Source of the DNA: Dromaius novaehollandiae
Taxonomy: Eukaryota > Chordata > Aves > Casuariiformes > Dromaiidae
DNA: 64,000 nucleotides
Direction: 5' to 3'
Assembly: GCF_036370855.1 (NCBI RefSeq)
Contig: NC_088100.1
Location: forward strand, 40,744,254 to 40,808,253
In this document: in pieces, positions 21,001 through 32,800 of the stretch
Layout of the letters: each line of letters starts with the position of its first letter
Position numbering within the stretch: position 1 is the first letter of the stretch
Made by a program: the position numbers and the translations under genes
Notes under the pieces: model-generated
Databases searched by the model: none
What the model saw: the letters and a program-made list of their open reading frames with translations, nothing else
What the model was told of the DNA's origin: nothing

Positions 21001-24000
21001 CAGTAACATACTAAATCTTTTCTTTTAAAAGAACAAACTGACATAGCAGGAGAAAGCAAATTATTCCAAGAGCCCATTGCTTTAAAGACCAGAAAACCTT
21101 TCAGAAATGTGAGTTTTCCACTGCCTGATGGAGAGAAGAGGCTGCTTTTTTTGCTGTTTAGTGCTTTCTTAGCAGTTATTTATGTATCTCAAACCTCCAT
21201 ATTGTCAAACCAACATTCTTCATTAAAAAGATCCTGCATAAGATTGTCTGTAAACTGAACCAAAAGAGATTAGAAGTACTTAAATACACAGTGAAATAGC
21301 ATTGTCTGCCAAACAAATTGACAGAGGGAATTCAGACAAAGATCTTTTTTTTATTCTTATCTTTGCTTACCCTGGAGAGAAACTTATTTCTGGTTTTCCA
21401 CCCTGCTGCCCCTCTCAGAATCTGTCCCCCTGTCACAGTGCTGCCCGGGCTGTGCCATCCACATGACCAGAGATATCGCGGAGCAGCGTTTGTGTCCAGT
21501 TTCTGTGGCTTCGCACTCTGGAGTTCGTCAGAATGGTGCTTGGCAGGGGCAGCTGCCTCTAATTCATTTTATACCTCCCTAGTCCTGGGGCCAGCGCAGC
21601 TCCTCAGCTTAAATCAGCATTTACACTGGCAAAGCCTGTGTATTTTTATTGGCAGGATATGAGGCCAAAGGAAAGTGGCGCGTGTAATGCCCCTGCTCTA
21701 CCAGGAGCCCTATTCACCCTACCCATGCAGCTTGCTGACAGAGCTGGTGGTGGGCAGGCCAAGCACATACCCTGTTGCTGGAGGAGTAAAACCCGTAACT
21801 GTGAGCTCTCTTTGGCGCTCCAACACTGCGCAGACATTTATACAGCACCGACTTACCTAATGGGTTCAAAGGCGTCCCCATGTCACTGCGCTGCAGGGAT
21901 GTGCCTCACATACCTGCTATTTGCAGTTATCTGGCCCTCACAAAATCCACTGGCAAGTGTATAATTGCACCCCAGAGTAACTCTTGAGAAAGGGGAAACG
22001 GCTTACTTGTTCCTCCGCTCTTTCAGCACCTCATCCCGTACACTTTGGCTCTTGGTCCTACCTAATTGCTACTGGCCCCTTGAGAGGCAGCTCATTTCAG
22101 TCTTCCAGCTGTAGGGTAAGTACTTGCTCCTCATCCCCAACCCTGCTGCCTTCACCTGTTCCCCCGCAAGCCCCCAAGTCATCTCTTTGCATTTAAAAGG
22201 CGAGGCCTTTTCAGTGTCACTAAGGTCTGCTCTCCCGTCCCCTGTTGTGACAGCTGCCTCCAGATCTTGCCCCCTCTTCACCTCCCTCCTTCTGTAGCAC
22301 ATGAGACGATACTAGTTTTTACTGCCTTTCATGCCCTTTCTCTCACAAGACCGCCCCTGTAACGTCAGTAGTGGAATTCCCTGTACTTTTGTCTGTCCTT
22401 GAGTTGCTCACCTTACAGCATTTACACTGCTGATTTTCAGGTCATGGAAACATTCAGCATCTCCTCCCAAACCTGCTTCAGTCTTCCATGGAAGGCTGTA
22501 CTCTTCTTCTTCAACACTACTATCTTTCCTGTCGAGCAGTCCTACCATTTTGAATTGAATTTTTGCCCTTTGGATTAAAATTTCCCATTCTTTGATGACC
22601 AAATTAGTTCAGACACTCTTTGAAGTGTGTTCTGGTAATAACAAAAATCTGTTCCTCCAGTGTTACATACTTAGTGTTTTTACAGACCTATTTCATATGA
22701 TAACCTTATCACCTCCTCACATTAGAGAAAGTTCTGTGTAAAAGAGTTAATCAAAATTTAATTTTCTCAAAGTGTCATAGCTGAATGCTCCTGAACCCAA
22801 TTTGTGCGCTTTCTTCTAATCCAACAGACCAAAAAATACTGAGGGAGGGAAGAAAGGGGCACGAACAGTATTTCTGATTAAATAAATTCCTATCATGGGA
22901 GTCAATATGACTATAATTTGATTTTATTAAAAACTATTATTTTTTACATCCAGTGTTTTCCAAATGAACTATAGATGGGTTGCATTTAGGGTTTATTTTG
23001 TTTTTGCCACACTGGAAAGAAGATTACTTCCTCTACTCCAGTTTGTTGAGTGTCTTCCACATGGATGCACCAACGTCACTGGAAGGTTCCTGGAGTAGTG
23101 CTTGGTAGAAGGTGCTCATACACTCCCTTACTGCTGACCATTACTGACTGAAATACAGCAGGTTAAAAAGAGCCCCTGACTGAGGGGAAAAGTGTTTTGT
23201 AAATGTCTCAACAGACCTCCAGCCTCATCTGGAACATGTTTTCAGCACATTGGGAAGGTTCGCAAAATCTCACCAGGGGAGCAAAAGTTAACCTATATTC
23301 TCACTGTAAACATTAGCTAATCTATCCACATGTCAATGCAAAGACAGTAGGACTTGTCTTTCTCTATACATAAAAAAGGGAGAATAGGGTCATGGGGGAG
23401 AGGAGGAGGAAAGACTCCTTGCTCATATGATGAGTACTGTCACATCTGATAGATTCTGCTTTGATTTCCCTGCATGAGCATGACACGTAGAGACAGTACT
23501 ACCATATCCATCAAACTTTTAATCTGAAAGGCTGGCATCATAGGGGGAAGAGCACATAGGGTTAGGGTGGAGCATTGTCCTCTTGGAACATGAATGGATG
23601 GTCAGCCATGGTTTCACTCAGTCTGATGTCAGGACAACCTGAAAAGCAGCTAGGTAGGTGTAACACAGGAACGCAAGCTTGAAGCACTATGCTATATACA
23701 CAAATTGTAGAAATTTGATGATGGAAACAAAGAGATATAGGTGAAATCTAAACTCCACAGAAGTAGTGATTCCTGCAGCAGTCACTTCTTAAGCCCAGGA
23801 CTTGATCCTGAGTGTAAACACTCAGGTGTTTACATGATACACTTGTGCCACCAGCTTTAGGGTTGTGCTAGATGATAAACAGGCAGTGAAGACCTCCGAA
23901 GCTGCCTCTTCCACAGCTTTCTGATACAACTGCAGTTTAAGCTAACTCTGAATAAATAAGCTATACATGTTAGCCTGTCATAAAAGACATACTTCACACA

Positions 24001-24259
24001 CTTTTTCGTTTCTTTCTGGTTCTAGTGGCAGGAAGAGCAAATTGTACTTTAAAAATGGCAGAATGGATCACGACTAAAAAAGACATTATTTATTGGCTTG
24101 GGGGTGCTGGGGGCTCCTATCTTAGAGAAAAAGCATTGGCTTCTGAAAACTGTGGAAAATTTTCTTGGAGGACTGAATAGTAATAACAACATAATTCTCT
24201 TGCTTGCACTGTTACCGGGAAAGCACAGGCATTGAAAGCAAACAGGTCCTCAGCAGAAG
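18031..24259. other. Intergenic DNA downstream of RNGTT, segment 3
   Basis: No gene recognised. The first 530 bases may contain further decayed integrase-region sequence of the retroelement at 17750-18030. Between 22000 and 22600 the plus strand is notably pyrimidine-rich. The double palindrome at 23807-23833 is listed separately. Confidence 0.55.
23807..23833. other. Two overlapping palindromes with inverted forkhead-like motifs
   Basis: CCTGAGTGT-AA-ACACTCAGG (23807-23826) is a perfect 9-bp inverted repeat with a 2-nt spacer. Overlapping it, GTAAACAC-TCAG-GTGTTTAC (23814-23833) is a perfect 8-bp inverted repeat. The second contains GTAAACA and its reverse complement TGTTTAC, the core forkhead-factor site. 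The block lies just past the probable RNGTT 3' end. The regulatory role is inference. Confidence 0.6.
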
Positions 24260-24276
24260 TATTTTAAACCATTGAC

Positions 24277-24282
24277 TTTATT
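24277..24282 (-). terminator. Candidate distal poly(A) signal for RNGTT
   Basis: The hexamer AATAAA on the minus strand about 2.55 kb past the RNGTT stop, followed within 30 nt by a CA and a T/G-rich stretch. A second hexamer lies at 24089-24094. Use is inferred only. Confidence 0.35.
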
Positions 24283-24425
24283 AAAATACTTAATACACAG
24301 TTTGTAGAGGAATGTACTTACATTTTCTGGAAACTCCACTGAAACCAAATTTTAACTATATACTTAACAAATGACAAAACAGTGGATGGATTCATGCTGT
24401 ACACCAAAGAGTAGACAAGTTAGGG

Positions 24426-24454
24426 TTTTTATTATTATTATTATTATTGTTATT
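24426..24454. repeat. (ATT)n microsatellite
   Basis: About nine ATT units with one G interruption, within the probable RNGTT 3' UTR. It contains an AATAAA hexamer on the minus strand by virtue of its composition. Confidence 0.9.
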
Positions 24455-25525
24455 TTCCTGGCACAGACTCTTCTTTGCTTCTTAGCTTCAGTCTCTGAGT
24501 ATCTAGTGACAGGAGAAGGGAGTTTAAGTTTCTCATAGCATTAGAACCTGTCTGGTGAAACTCCATTTGTTTTCATCAGATTCTTCATACTACCCTTCCC
24601 CAGGTGATTGACACTTGCTAAAAAGCTGCCGGGTTGTAGTGCAAGAAGAGTTCTACAGTCAAATGTGAACGTGGAGCTCTAAACTAGTTCTCAGTTCATT
24701 ACTCTTTCAAAATATTCATTTCAAGCTGAGCATGGGAAAAAGACACTGTCAAAATACAAGAAGGACCACAGTGCATTCATGAACTCAGTGGAATACACGT
24801 GGAAGACAGCCTGTAGTGCTGCTCTAAAGCAAAAGGTAAATCAGAAACTAAGTCTTGTTGAGATAAGATGCAAGGGCTCAGAAGGAGACAAAAGGAGATG
24901 ATCTGGATACATACTTAGAACAATGAAATGTCCTAACTCATTTAAAATGCTGTAATCATCATAGACATTGCAATTACCATAGACCATGAAGATCACTGAG
25001 AAAAACCGTTATGACAGTGTCAATGACAAGAGTATAATCTAGGGGAAAATACTTCTACTCAGTGAAGAAATAACTGTGTGTTTCAATGCAAGATGCTCAG
25101 AGGTTGCATAGGTTTTCACATCGAATTCATAAGGCTCTTTTGTAGGAGATAATTTTGCAACCTTGCATAGGTGATATTGTATCTTTTCTATAGATAATAT
25201 GCAGAAAGTATGTACAGTTTGCTGAACACATATTTTCCCCTCACTTTGTTACCACAGTATAAAAAGTAACTTATTTAACTTCTTCAGTTCTCTAAAACAC
25301 ATACGGAATATCCCAGAAAAAGACACTAGGAACGCCATCTAAATGATACCGTGTGTATTTATACAACAGGTTGAAACAACTGGAGAAGCAACTACAAAGC
25401 ATAGGCTAGTTCCCATAGAAAAAAAATACTGCAGCAATTAATTTTGTTTACAAACATTAAAACTCATTTAAATAGAAATATATTTTAGTCATTATTCCAA
25501 ATTATTGATGTTTACTAATCAGATT

Positions 25526-25547
25526 CCTGATGTACCTACACATCAGG
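25526..25547 (-). other. Small perfect hairpin in the probable RNGTT 3' UTR
   Basis: CCTGATGT and ACATCAGG form an 8-bp stem with a 6-nt loop. Chance occurrence of such a stem in this much sequence is likely, so it is noted only for its position in a probable UTR. Confidence 0.5.
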
Positions 25548-26000
25548 TAAACTATATAAACAGCCAATCAGATCCCTGCTTGTGAAGTGGTCAGTAAACT
25601 TTAAAATCTGCATTAGTTTGGCTTCTAATTAATCCCAGCTCAGAGCAGCTCCTCCATTAGACAACCAGAGTGCAGCCTCTCAGAATTACTGTCCTGAACA
25701 ACTGTCAGCAGACTGCAGCAAGAGCCATCAGGGTATCTGCTTCTGCGTTCAGTATGAGAGAAGTCAGTGGATTAGGATGCTCTCATAGGACAGCCTACCC
25801 CACCCCTGAAAACGAGCATCCCTGGGATGCTAGCTCACTTCCAGAAATGATTTATCTTTGTCCTGCAATTATCTAAAACAGGAGACTTTCCTTGTGACAT
25901 GGCTCTTTTCCGCTGAAATTTCCTTCTCCTTCACACAGGAGTTGTCTGGCATTTCTTTTGCCATTTTGTGCCTGGATCTAAGACATCGCTATTAGTACTG

Positions 26001-26006
26001 TTTATT
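26001..26006 (-). terminator. Candidate proximal poly(A) signal for RNGTT
   Basis: The hexamer AATAAA on the minus strand, about 830 nt past the RNGTT stop codon. It is the first canonical hexamer met downstream of the stop. Use is not shown by the sequence. Confidence 0.35.
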
Positions 26007-26833
26007 ACTCTTGCATATCACAGTGAAGTGTACTTTTTAATAATATTTACAACGGTATCACTGTGGAGATGTAAGCCCTGCACTAGAAACTGTCTCATAA
26101 CAGAGACCTCAATACTAAGGATTTGGTGTATGTTCCATACCTACAGAAAAACTTAAAAGACAAAGCTAAAATCAGTCCGCTATACATTTGGTGTGTTAGG
26201 TTCAAACGGGAAAAAAACCAGACACACACCCAGCACATTTCCTTTCAAAAGGATGGGTGCTATTTACAAGAACAATTCACTTTCTTAATATTTCAACAAC
26301 AAAAACTCAACTAATTTTAAAATTAGTGAAATCTAAGAAGGCTTTGTTTATAAGCAACACATTGCACAAACAACATTGCTGTTTGCTGTTAAACACAAGT
26401 CTCAGAAATGCAGGGAAACTATGATAAATTATACTATGGATGACAAATCCCAACCAGTTGAAAAACAATAATAAAAAACCACATTTTTTTTTAACACAAC
26501 TTCTAAAAAGTACAGCATCCCAATGTCTTCTCAGTTCCAGATCGCTGACAATATAAATTAAAGGTGAAAAGATATCCGTATATAAACAAGGCAGCTTTCC
26601 ATTGATTCCATTGTACTGTTCTTGTCTAAACCTTTGGAAATTTCATCTTCAGGTACCACAACGTACAGTTGAATTTTCAGTTACAAAAGAATGTCCATTC
26701 ATGATGTAGAATTGAAAAAAAAAAAAACACACCTAACTATTTACAGCAATTCAGATTTTTTTTTCTCCAGTCCTCACACACTGGCATTTCACCTCTGCAC
26801 AACTGTAAACATGCCATCTGCCGAGAGCAAGCC

Positions 26834-26997
26834 TTACGTTATGGTACGCGGCCTCTTGGGTGGTGGGGGCGGCATGAGCTCGGTGTCGGGATCGAGGTGG
26901 TGCTTCCGCGTCTGTCCCTGCGAAGCTGCCGTACACCTATCGATGAACTCAAACAGCATCTCCTTTGTGACTGGATTTTGGATACTGTTACATACAG
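26834..26997 (-). CDS. RNGTT: RNGTT mRNA capping enzyme, terminal coding exon with stop codon
   Basis: This 164-nt coding part supplies the last two bases of a split alanine codon, 53 more residues and TAA. The peptide runs [21 protein letters not shown] and finishes with the tail [19 protein letters not shown]. The [11 protein letters not shown] ending is the distinctive C-terminus of vertebrate mRNA capping enzyme. The acceptor on the minus strand is tttgttcccag|CTG; an in-frame ATG upstream of it lies in the intron and is not a start. The proline/basic tail follows the catalytic OB domain; its basic residues could act in nuclear localisation, which is inference. The GC content of this short exon (CpG-containing codons in the last 25 residues) is clearly above that of the flanking AT-rich DNA. 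Confidence 0.97.
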
Positions 26998-27280
26998 CTG
27001 GGAACAAAGAGCATATTCTGAAGTTACTAAACCAACTTACTGCAGTCAGTGCTTGAATAATTTGACTGCCTCTTTGCAAAATAAGTAACATTTGTTTGGC
27101 ATAAATATTGAGCCTTAAACACGTATTTTTGCAAGACTATTGTGTCAGGAGTCAAGTGTCTCTGCTTTGCCCCAGAGGGCTGTGGAGTACAGAGAGCAAA
27201 GCACTGTTGCCACAACGAGCAGCTACCTCATGTTGAATTACTCTTTGTAAAACAAACTACAAGAAGAAGCATGTAAGTAC

Positions 27281-27320
27281 GTGCGTGCATGTGTGTGTGT
27301 GTACATATATATGTATATAG
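27281..27320. repeat. (TG)n/(TA)n compound microsatellite
   Basis: Alternating gtgcgtgcatgtgtgtgtgtgt followed by acatatatatgtatata in the last RNGTT intron. The whole stretch is alternating purine-pyrimidine. Confidence 0.85.
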
Positions 27321-28522
27321 GCTTCATGCAGTAACTATAAAAAATGCCAAGAATTGACATCCTATCGAGGCAAGTGACAGCAACAAAGGCTTTGTGAAAT
27401 TGGCTTTACAATGCTAACCAAATCATAACAGATTAAACAAAACTGGCTAAAATTGAAAAACTTGGAATTAAAGTCACTATTTTTCCCCTACTAACTACTA
27501 CAAATACTATAAAACCACAATGTGCAGTACTTATTTTATTGCCCACATACCTTCATGTAGCAGAAAGAAAATAGAACATATATAAAATGTTTATGTTCAC
27601 AAAAAGGTTCAATTCTCTTTAAGTAAATGGATATTTTTAATACTTTTCCTATGCAACTTTAATTTCCTCTAGTTAATCATGAGACTTAAGGAGAAGGAAA
27701 AAAAAAATCCCCAAAGAGCAAGAAATTAAGTAGGAATCCTATGACTATCTTTAAAAAAAAGTATAATATCGTTAAAAAATAATGCATTGCACAAAAAGAA
27801 TGGCCACAGTATGTATACAATTTCATGCAAGACAATCTATTGACCTCCTACATTCCTGAACAAAATTAAAACTCCCTACGATTGACTTGAAATATAGCAC
27901 TGTTATGAGCAACAATCAACTTATGATTTCCTGACTTTTAAAAACACTCCTTTGCTGCAGAACAATTCACAGCATTAATTTACATTTAATAAAACATCTT
28001 CCTAGCATTATTTTATGATTAGTAAATTTATTTTTATGCTTTAAAAGTTCTACTATGTGCAACTTCAGCAGTTAAAAAGCATTTTGATTGTAAGTAGTTT
28101 GCGGAAAAACTTTTTTCAATTTGAAGGGCATCATAATTCAAAAGCGAGATGGAGACAGACACTTATTTTGTTGCTTTTTCAACCACGGAGGAAAAAATAA
28201 ATAGTATTTTTGACCATAAGATAGTGAACAGAAGAGAGAAAGGATATAGAGAAAGGAACAATGGAAGTCCCAAATGGAACTTTTGGAGATTTCGGAAACA
28301 GTCAAAGTAAAAAATGTGAGTCAAAAGAAAACTTTCTGTTCTAAAATTTCCCCATGGAAAATTTAAAATACTTCTTAAGAAATATTTTATATTTATAATA
28401 TTTTATATTTCTTCCTGGGGCATTTTGTTTAGGAAGTTGATGGTGTTTTGGTGGAGAAAGAAACAAGAATAACATTTCAACTGCTCTAGAAAAGGAGAAA
28501 ATTGGCAGTTGCATATGCCTTT

Positions 28523-28546
28523 AAAAAAAAAGGGGGGGGGGGGGGG
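28523..28546. repeat. A9-G15 homopolymer tract
   Basis: Nine A followed by fifteen consecutive G, then a purine-rich GGAAGGAAAGAAG tail, in the last RNGTT intron. The plus strand is the template for RNGTT, so the transcript carries poly(C) here and the G-run lies in template DNA. Confidence 0.95.
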
Positions 28547-29717
28547 AAGGAAAGAAGAAAGAATATGGTACCACTCAGAAGAGAAAACTCCAAGGAGGAA
28601 TAACTATTGAAGCAATAAGGCAAAGAGAAATTTAGGTCCTGGTGGCAAAAAGAAGTCATTGTACTTGTATGTGTTCTGTGGCCCATTCCTCTTTCCCAGA
28701 CAGGACAGTTCATCAAGGAATTCAGCTACATTCTGAGCTGGTGCCCTAAGGTGCCAACAGATTTATTGTCACCTGACCCAATGACCGTATTTTATTCTTT
28801 CAAGAAAAAGTAGTTACTGCTCAGGCAGAAATGCAAGTGGTAGAATGGTTTACAGAAAATCCCACATATTATATATGCGAGTCCTAGTAAATAGCATGGT
28901 CTTAAATATGATTAAACTTCATTTTGGCACTAAACAAAAGTCAGTATCAGTATGACTATTGTTGGACATACTATTCAGCCTTGCCCACTATCATTCAAAT
29001 TCTTAAATTCCAACCTGGAAGTAAACAAGAGTGTTTTATTCACAGAACTTGAACAAATGATTTTCTGTAGGAGAACATAAAAGTACCACAGCTGTATAGG
29101 TATATGCCCACATCCTTCATTTCTTTCCTTCTTCTTTGCTGGAAATACTATTTTGGGAATTGAGATGACATTTTTTTCCTAATAATTTTCTATCCCATCT
29201 GACAAATAATGCTTTTTGGTGTTTTGAACAGAGGTGACACCATCATAGATCTTTTGTTCAACTTGTAGTGTGCCAGTTTTATATCAGTACAAGCCAACAA
29301 AGCACTAGGAATAAAGGTTTGTTAGTTAATTACTATTGCAGGGCTATTGCAAATAAAAATGTTCTTGGATCTCATTTAAAAGGCATATCCTACCATTTAA
29401 AAATCTGTCCGAATAAGTGTTTGCAGTTTTGCAAATACACAGGCACTTGCTTTTCTATTACCTTTGAAATACTGCCTCTAAGTATTTGTTTAACTGGCTT
29501 CATTAAACAATCCTGTTGAAGCCAAAGGACTCGTGGTATATAAACACTAAACATGACATAAGCCCTTGCAAGGTGAGGACCTACTATTGTAAGTTACATA
29601 CATCAGGGCTCAAAACTGGTATGAGAATGCAGAGTACCTTTCCTCCTTAAGCTAGAACAGAGTTAAGAAATTAAACTTGGAACCTGAAAAACTTTTAAAG
29701 CAAATTATTCTACTCAC

Positions 29718-29841
29718 CCATGGCAGTGCTGTATGCATTTGGAAAGCTCTTGTCTATTCTCTGTCTCATGAAGACCCAGCTGTTGTTTTCAAACTTGCAC
29801 TCTATAATTTTATTGTCATACTGTTTCAGTTCTTTCGTCAC
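29718..29841 (-). CDS. RNGTT: RNGTT mRNA capping enzyme, penultimate coding exon (motif VI)
   Basis: This 124-nt exon encodes 41 residues plus the first base of the next codon. It starts [15 protein letters not shown] and ends [12 protein letters not shown]. It carries nucleotidyltransferase motif VI, seen here as [14 protein letters not shown] with the RxDK core. In capping enzymes this motif contacts the GTP phosphates and is needed to form the enzyme-GMP intermediate. On the minus strand the acceptor is tttaaacag|GTG and the donor is ATGG|gtgagta, both good matches to consensus. The single trailing G joins CT of the last exon to form an alanine codon. I recall threonine at the isoleucine of RIDK in human; otherwise the exon reads as intact and unshifted, so this is a functional gene rather than a retrocopy. 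Confidence 0.97.
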
Positions 29842-32800
29842 CTGTTTAAAAAAAATCATTTGGGATAAACATATTTTATCTCATGTTTCTTCTTTCTTTT
29901 TGTGATAAATAATAGAAGATCAGAAGCTGCTCTGTATTTCTCAGTAACATGCCTCCATCCTACACAAAAAAACTGCACAGACTACATCTCCATTATACAT
30001 ATGTTTAGCTACTCAACATTTTAAAAATACTTTTCAAATCTGCTGTCAATATACAGCAATTATATTATGCTAAAACATCAGCAGCTCTAGCAGAGGGGAA
30101 AAAAAGTCACTTCTGGCCCAAATGCAAATGGGTTTCCATGGGAATAAACTGCTTCCAGTGTAAGTGCTACTGCCAGCCTAAGTGCACAAAATATATTATC
30201 CATGTTTCATCAACCTTCTTTGTTGAAGGTCTCAAAGCCAAATGTCAGGTTTCAGTACAAGAGCTTAGGAAAATCATTCCACTCCTTATATTATTACAGA
30301 TTTTGCTTTTTTCTTCATTTTTCTTTAAAATATAAAATTGTAACCCCAGAATAATATGGTATTTCAGATCACATACATCCAAATATCCTTCAGGCCTCAT
30401 TGTATTGATTCATAGATCTGTCAGCAGCCAATATCCTCAGTTCTTTGTCTTTCTATTTGGCAATACTGGGTGTTTTGGAAATGTAGTTTGTATGCACTGG
30501 ACTTCCTAGTTGTTTTGGCTACTTCATCCTATGCATCCTAATCTATGACACAATGCAAAATATTCAAGTAACCATGGTAACTTGAGATCCTTATCTAATG
30601 CTTTAACAATTTTACCCATACACTTTATTTTGTTCTTCGTAAGTATAAACCTGTATTTAACTGCTAATTTTGCTTAACTCTGCAATACTTCACCAATCAA
30701 AAACTATACAAGGTAATGTAACATTCCAGATCCTATGGATAAGTGCTCTTATACAAGAGATTGCTTATTTCAGTTCACTAGCATAATTTTTCATCTCTGT
30801 TGTCTACTTACTCATGAGTAGTGACACGTGAATTTACCACTGTCAAAGGGATACAGATTTGAAAAAGGCCATGACTGTCTACAGGCAACTTAATAGCACA
30901 TACAGTGAAAAAGCCCAAGAACCTGCTTTGCATTAATTTCCAGATAAAGGAATTAATTAAGGAAAACGGGCCCTGAACAAGGACTCACAGTCCTCCTACA
31001 CTGCATGCAGCAGGTCTTATCTGTAAGCTGATAAGCAGAATCATAACATTTTGCTTGGTATTTACTCTGAATACTTCTGCTTATCCCAGGGAGCCCTGGG
31101 ATTTTACTTGTCAAGTGAAAACGACACCGCGAGACAATTCTGTTAAACCTGCTCACAACTGAGGCCTGTTACAGCGTAAGGCCGAGACACAGAGCCAGCG
31201 GAACGATTCCATCTCCCGCATTATTCCTTCATCCATTCCCTCACCCACAAAGAGCTTTTCTCTAAAATCATTTAACCTCTTCAACGCAGTTTGCGTCTGC
31301 TGATGATCACCAGGATGAAAATAACCAATTACCCATACCACGAATCTTTATCTTTTTAGCACTCTCTGCACAGCACATTGGTTCTTTACATACATGTTGA
31401 AAATCTATATACAGTCCAGATGTTTGACTGACACATGCAGGGGACATATTTGTTTCATTAGCGTATTCAGGAAAATGCAATATCCTCTTCTAACACACTA
31501 TAGATACATAAACACAGGAAGAAACTTTTGGCTGCACAATGATTCGGGAAGGTATATTACTTTGAAAACAGCTGCACAGAGGAATTGGCGGCAGTGTGTG
31601 TGGGGGTAAAACTCTGTGTCTGTCTTTCTGCCAAAGCAGGAAAATGTTGGAAAGATCACCTACTAGAGAGAAATATATAAAACTGCAAGTAGTTACTTCA
31701 ACTAACAATCTTATAAGGCTTTGTCAGAGTTTATCATTCTCCTAGTGTTCAGATGCTCAGAATAGCAATAAATTATGTGGCAGCTCTATCTGACTGTGGC
31801 AATTAAGCAGTATTATTAACTGTCTATACAGTTGCTTGGCCATTCATTAGCAATCTGGGAGATAGATCTTTCCAAAAAATATGAATACCTGCCAAAGCAC
31901 TGACTTAAATGATTTTCCTGAAATAAAAGTGGTGATCATAGCTTGTAACAACTGCAAGCTGTAGCAATTATCTTAGAAAAGAAGAAATACGGCACCTATC
32001 GTTTCCTGTATTATGTCAAGTGATCTCAGCCTTGTAAAAGTACTTATTGTAATGTTTACATACAATTTAGGAACTGTTAGGCATTTGATCAAGACTACAA
32101 GTACTCTGTGCACAGCATACCTGCAGCATTAAAATACTTTTCTACTCCTATGTCTTGGTAGAATTCTGCATGTGCAACGTCTATGCACAGGTCTGAACGA
32201 GCAACTGAAAAGCCCATAACGATTCTTGTATCTATCATCTGCACCCTATATCTACATACCACCTGCATGCTACTTTCTGGTATTTAGCTTTGAAGAGGGA
32301 CAGGGAACCTTCAGATCTGCCTGTCTTGAAATTCCTTCCCTTTGTAAACTCTTTCTGAGATGATGTCATTGTGATTCTCCCTTTGCAGCACCGGGTTCAT
32401 CTCTCCTCCTTCTCCGTGAGTCCTGCAGTCTGTAAGGGTATCTGAGGAATGCACCACCACCTCTCTTCCGGAAAGGTACTTCCTCCAGCTTGTGCTTAAT
32501 AGCAATGGGAGAAGTGCCTTGAGAATGATGGCAGTCCTCAGCCAAAATGGCAACCCTCATCAGCAGTGATGCCTTTGGTAGGATGCCAATGTTTCTGCCA
32601 TATTGTTGATAAATCCCTTGAACGAGCATCCAATGATTTTAGCTTGGAAACTTCTATCACACTACAGGCTTTGTGGAGCCTCGCTTAACTAAATATTTAT
32701 TCCCTAGCCTGTTCTCAGAGAGCCAGTCAGAATCAGAATCCCAGAGGAAGACATATGAGACACTGGGCTGTCAGAGGGGCTGTACATCAGGACACTATTT

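Larger units (their letters stand above)
24260..26833 (-). other. RNGTT: Probable RNGTT 3' untranslated region, end uncertain
   Basis: Sequence directly downstream of the RNGTT stop codon on the minus strand. It has no long open frame and is AT-rich, as expected for a vertebrate 3' UTR. The end cannot be fixed by eye. AATAAA hexamers (tttatt on the plus strand) lie at 26001-26006, 24428-24433 (inside an ATT microsatellite, so poorly convincing), 24277-24282 and 24089-24094. The 24277 signal is followed on the minus strand by a CA dinucleotide and a TGGTTT stretch, a reasonable cleavage context, so I drew the boundary there. The true UTR could be as short as about 0.85 kb. Confidence 0.4.
26998..29717 (-). 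other. RNGTT last intron (2.7 kb, phase 1)
   Basis: Bounded by donor gtgagta and acceptor ttcccag on the minus strand; it splits an alanine codon after its first base. It contains a TG/TA microsatellite near 27281-27320 and a 9-A plus 15-G run at 28523-28546. No exon-like, RNA-gene or transposon sequence was recognised in the rest. Confidence 0.95.

Noticed and set aside
27001..27091. Upstream extension of the terminal RNGTT frame to an ATG at 27091
   Set aside because: The in-frame codons before 26997 are intron sequence; a good acceptor (ttcccag) and phase agreement with the 124-nt exon define the exon start.
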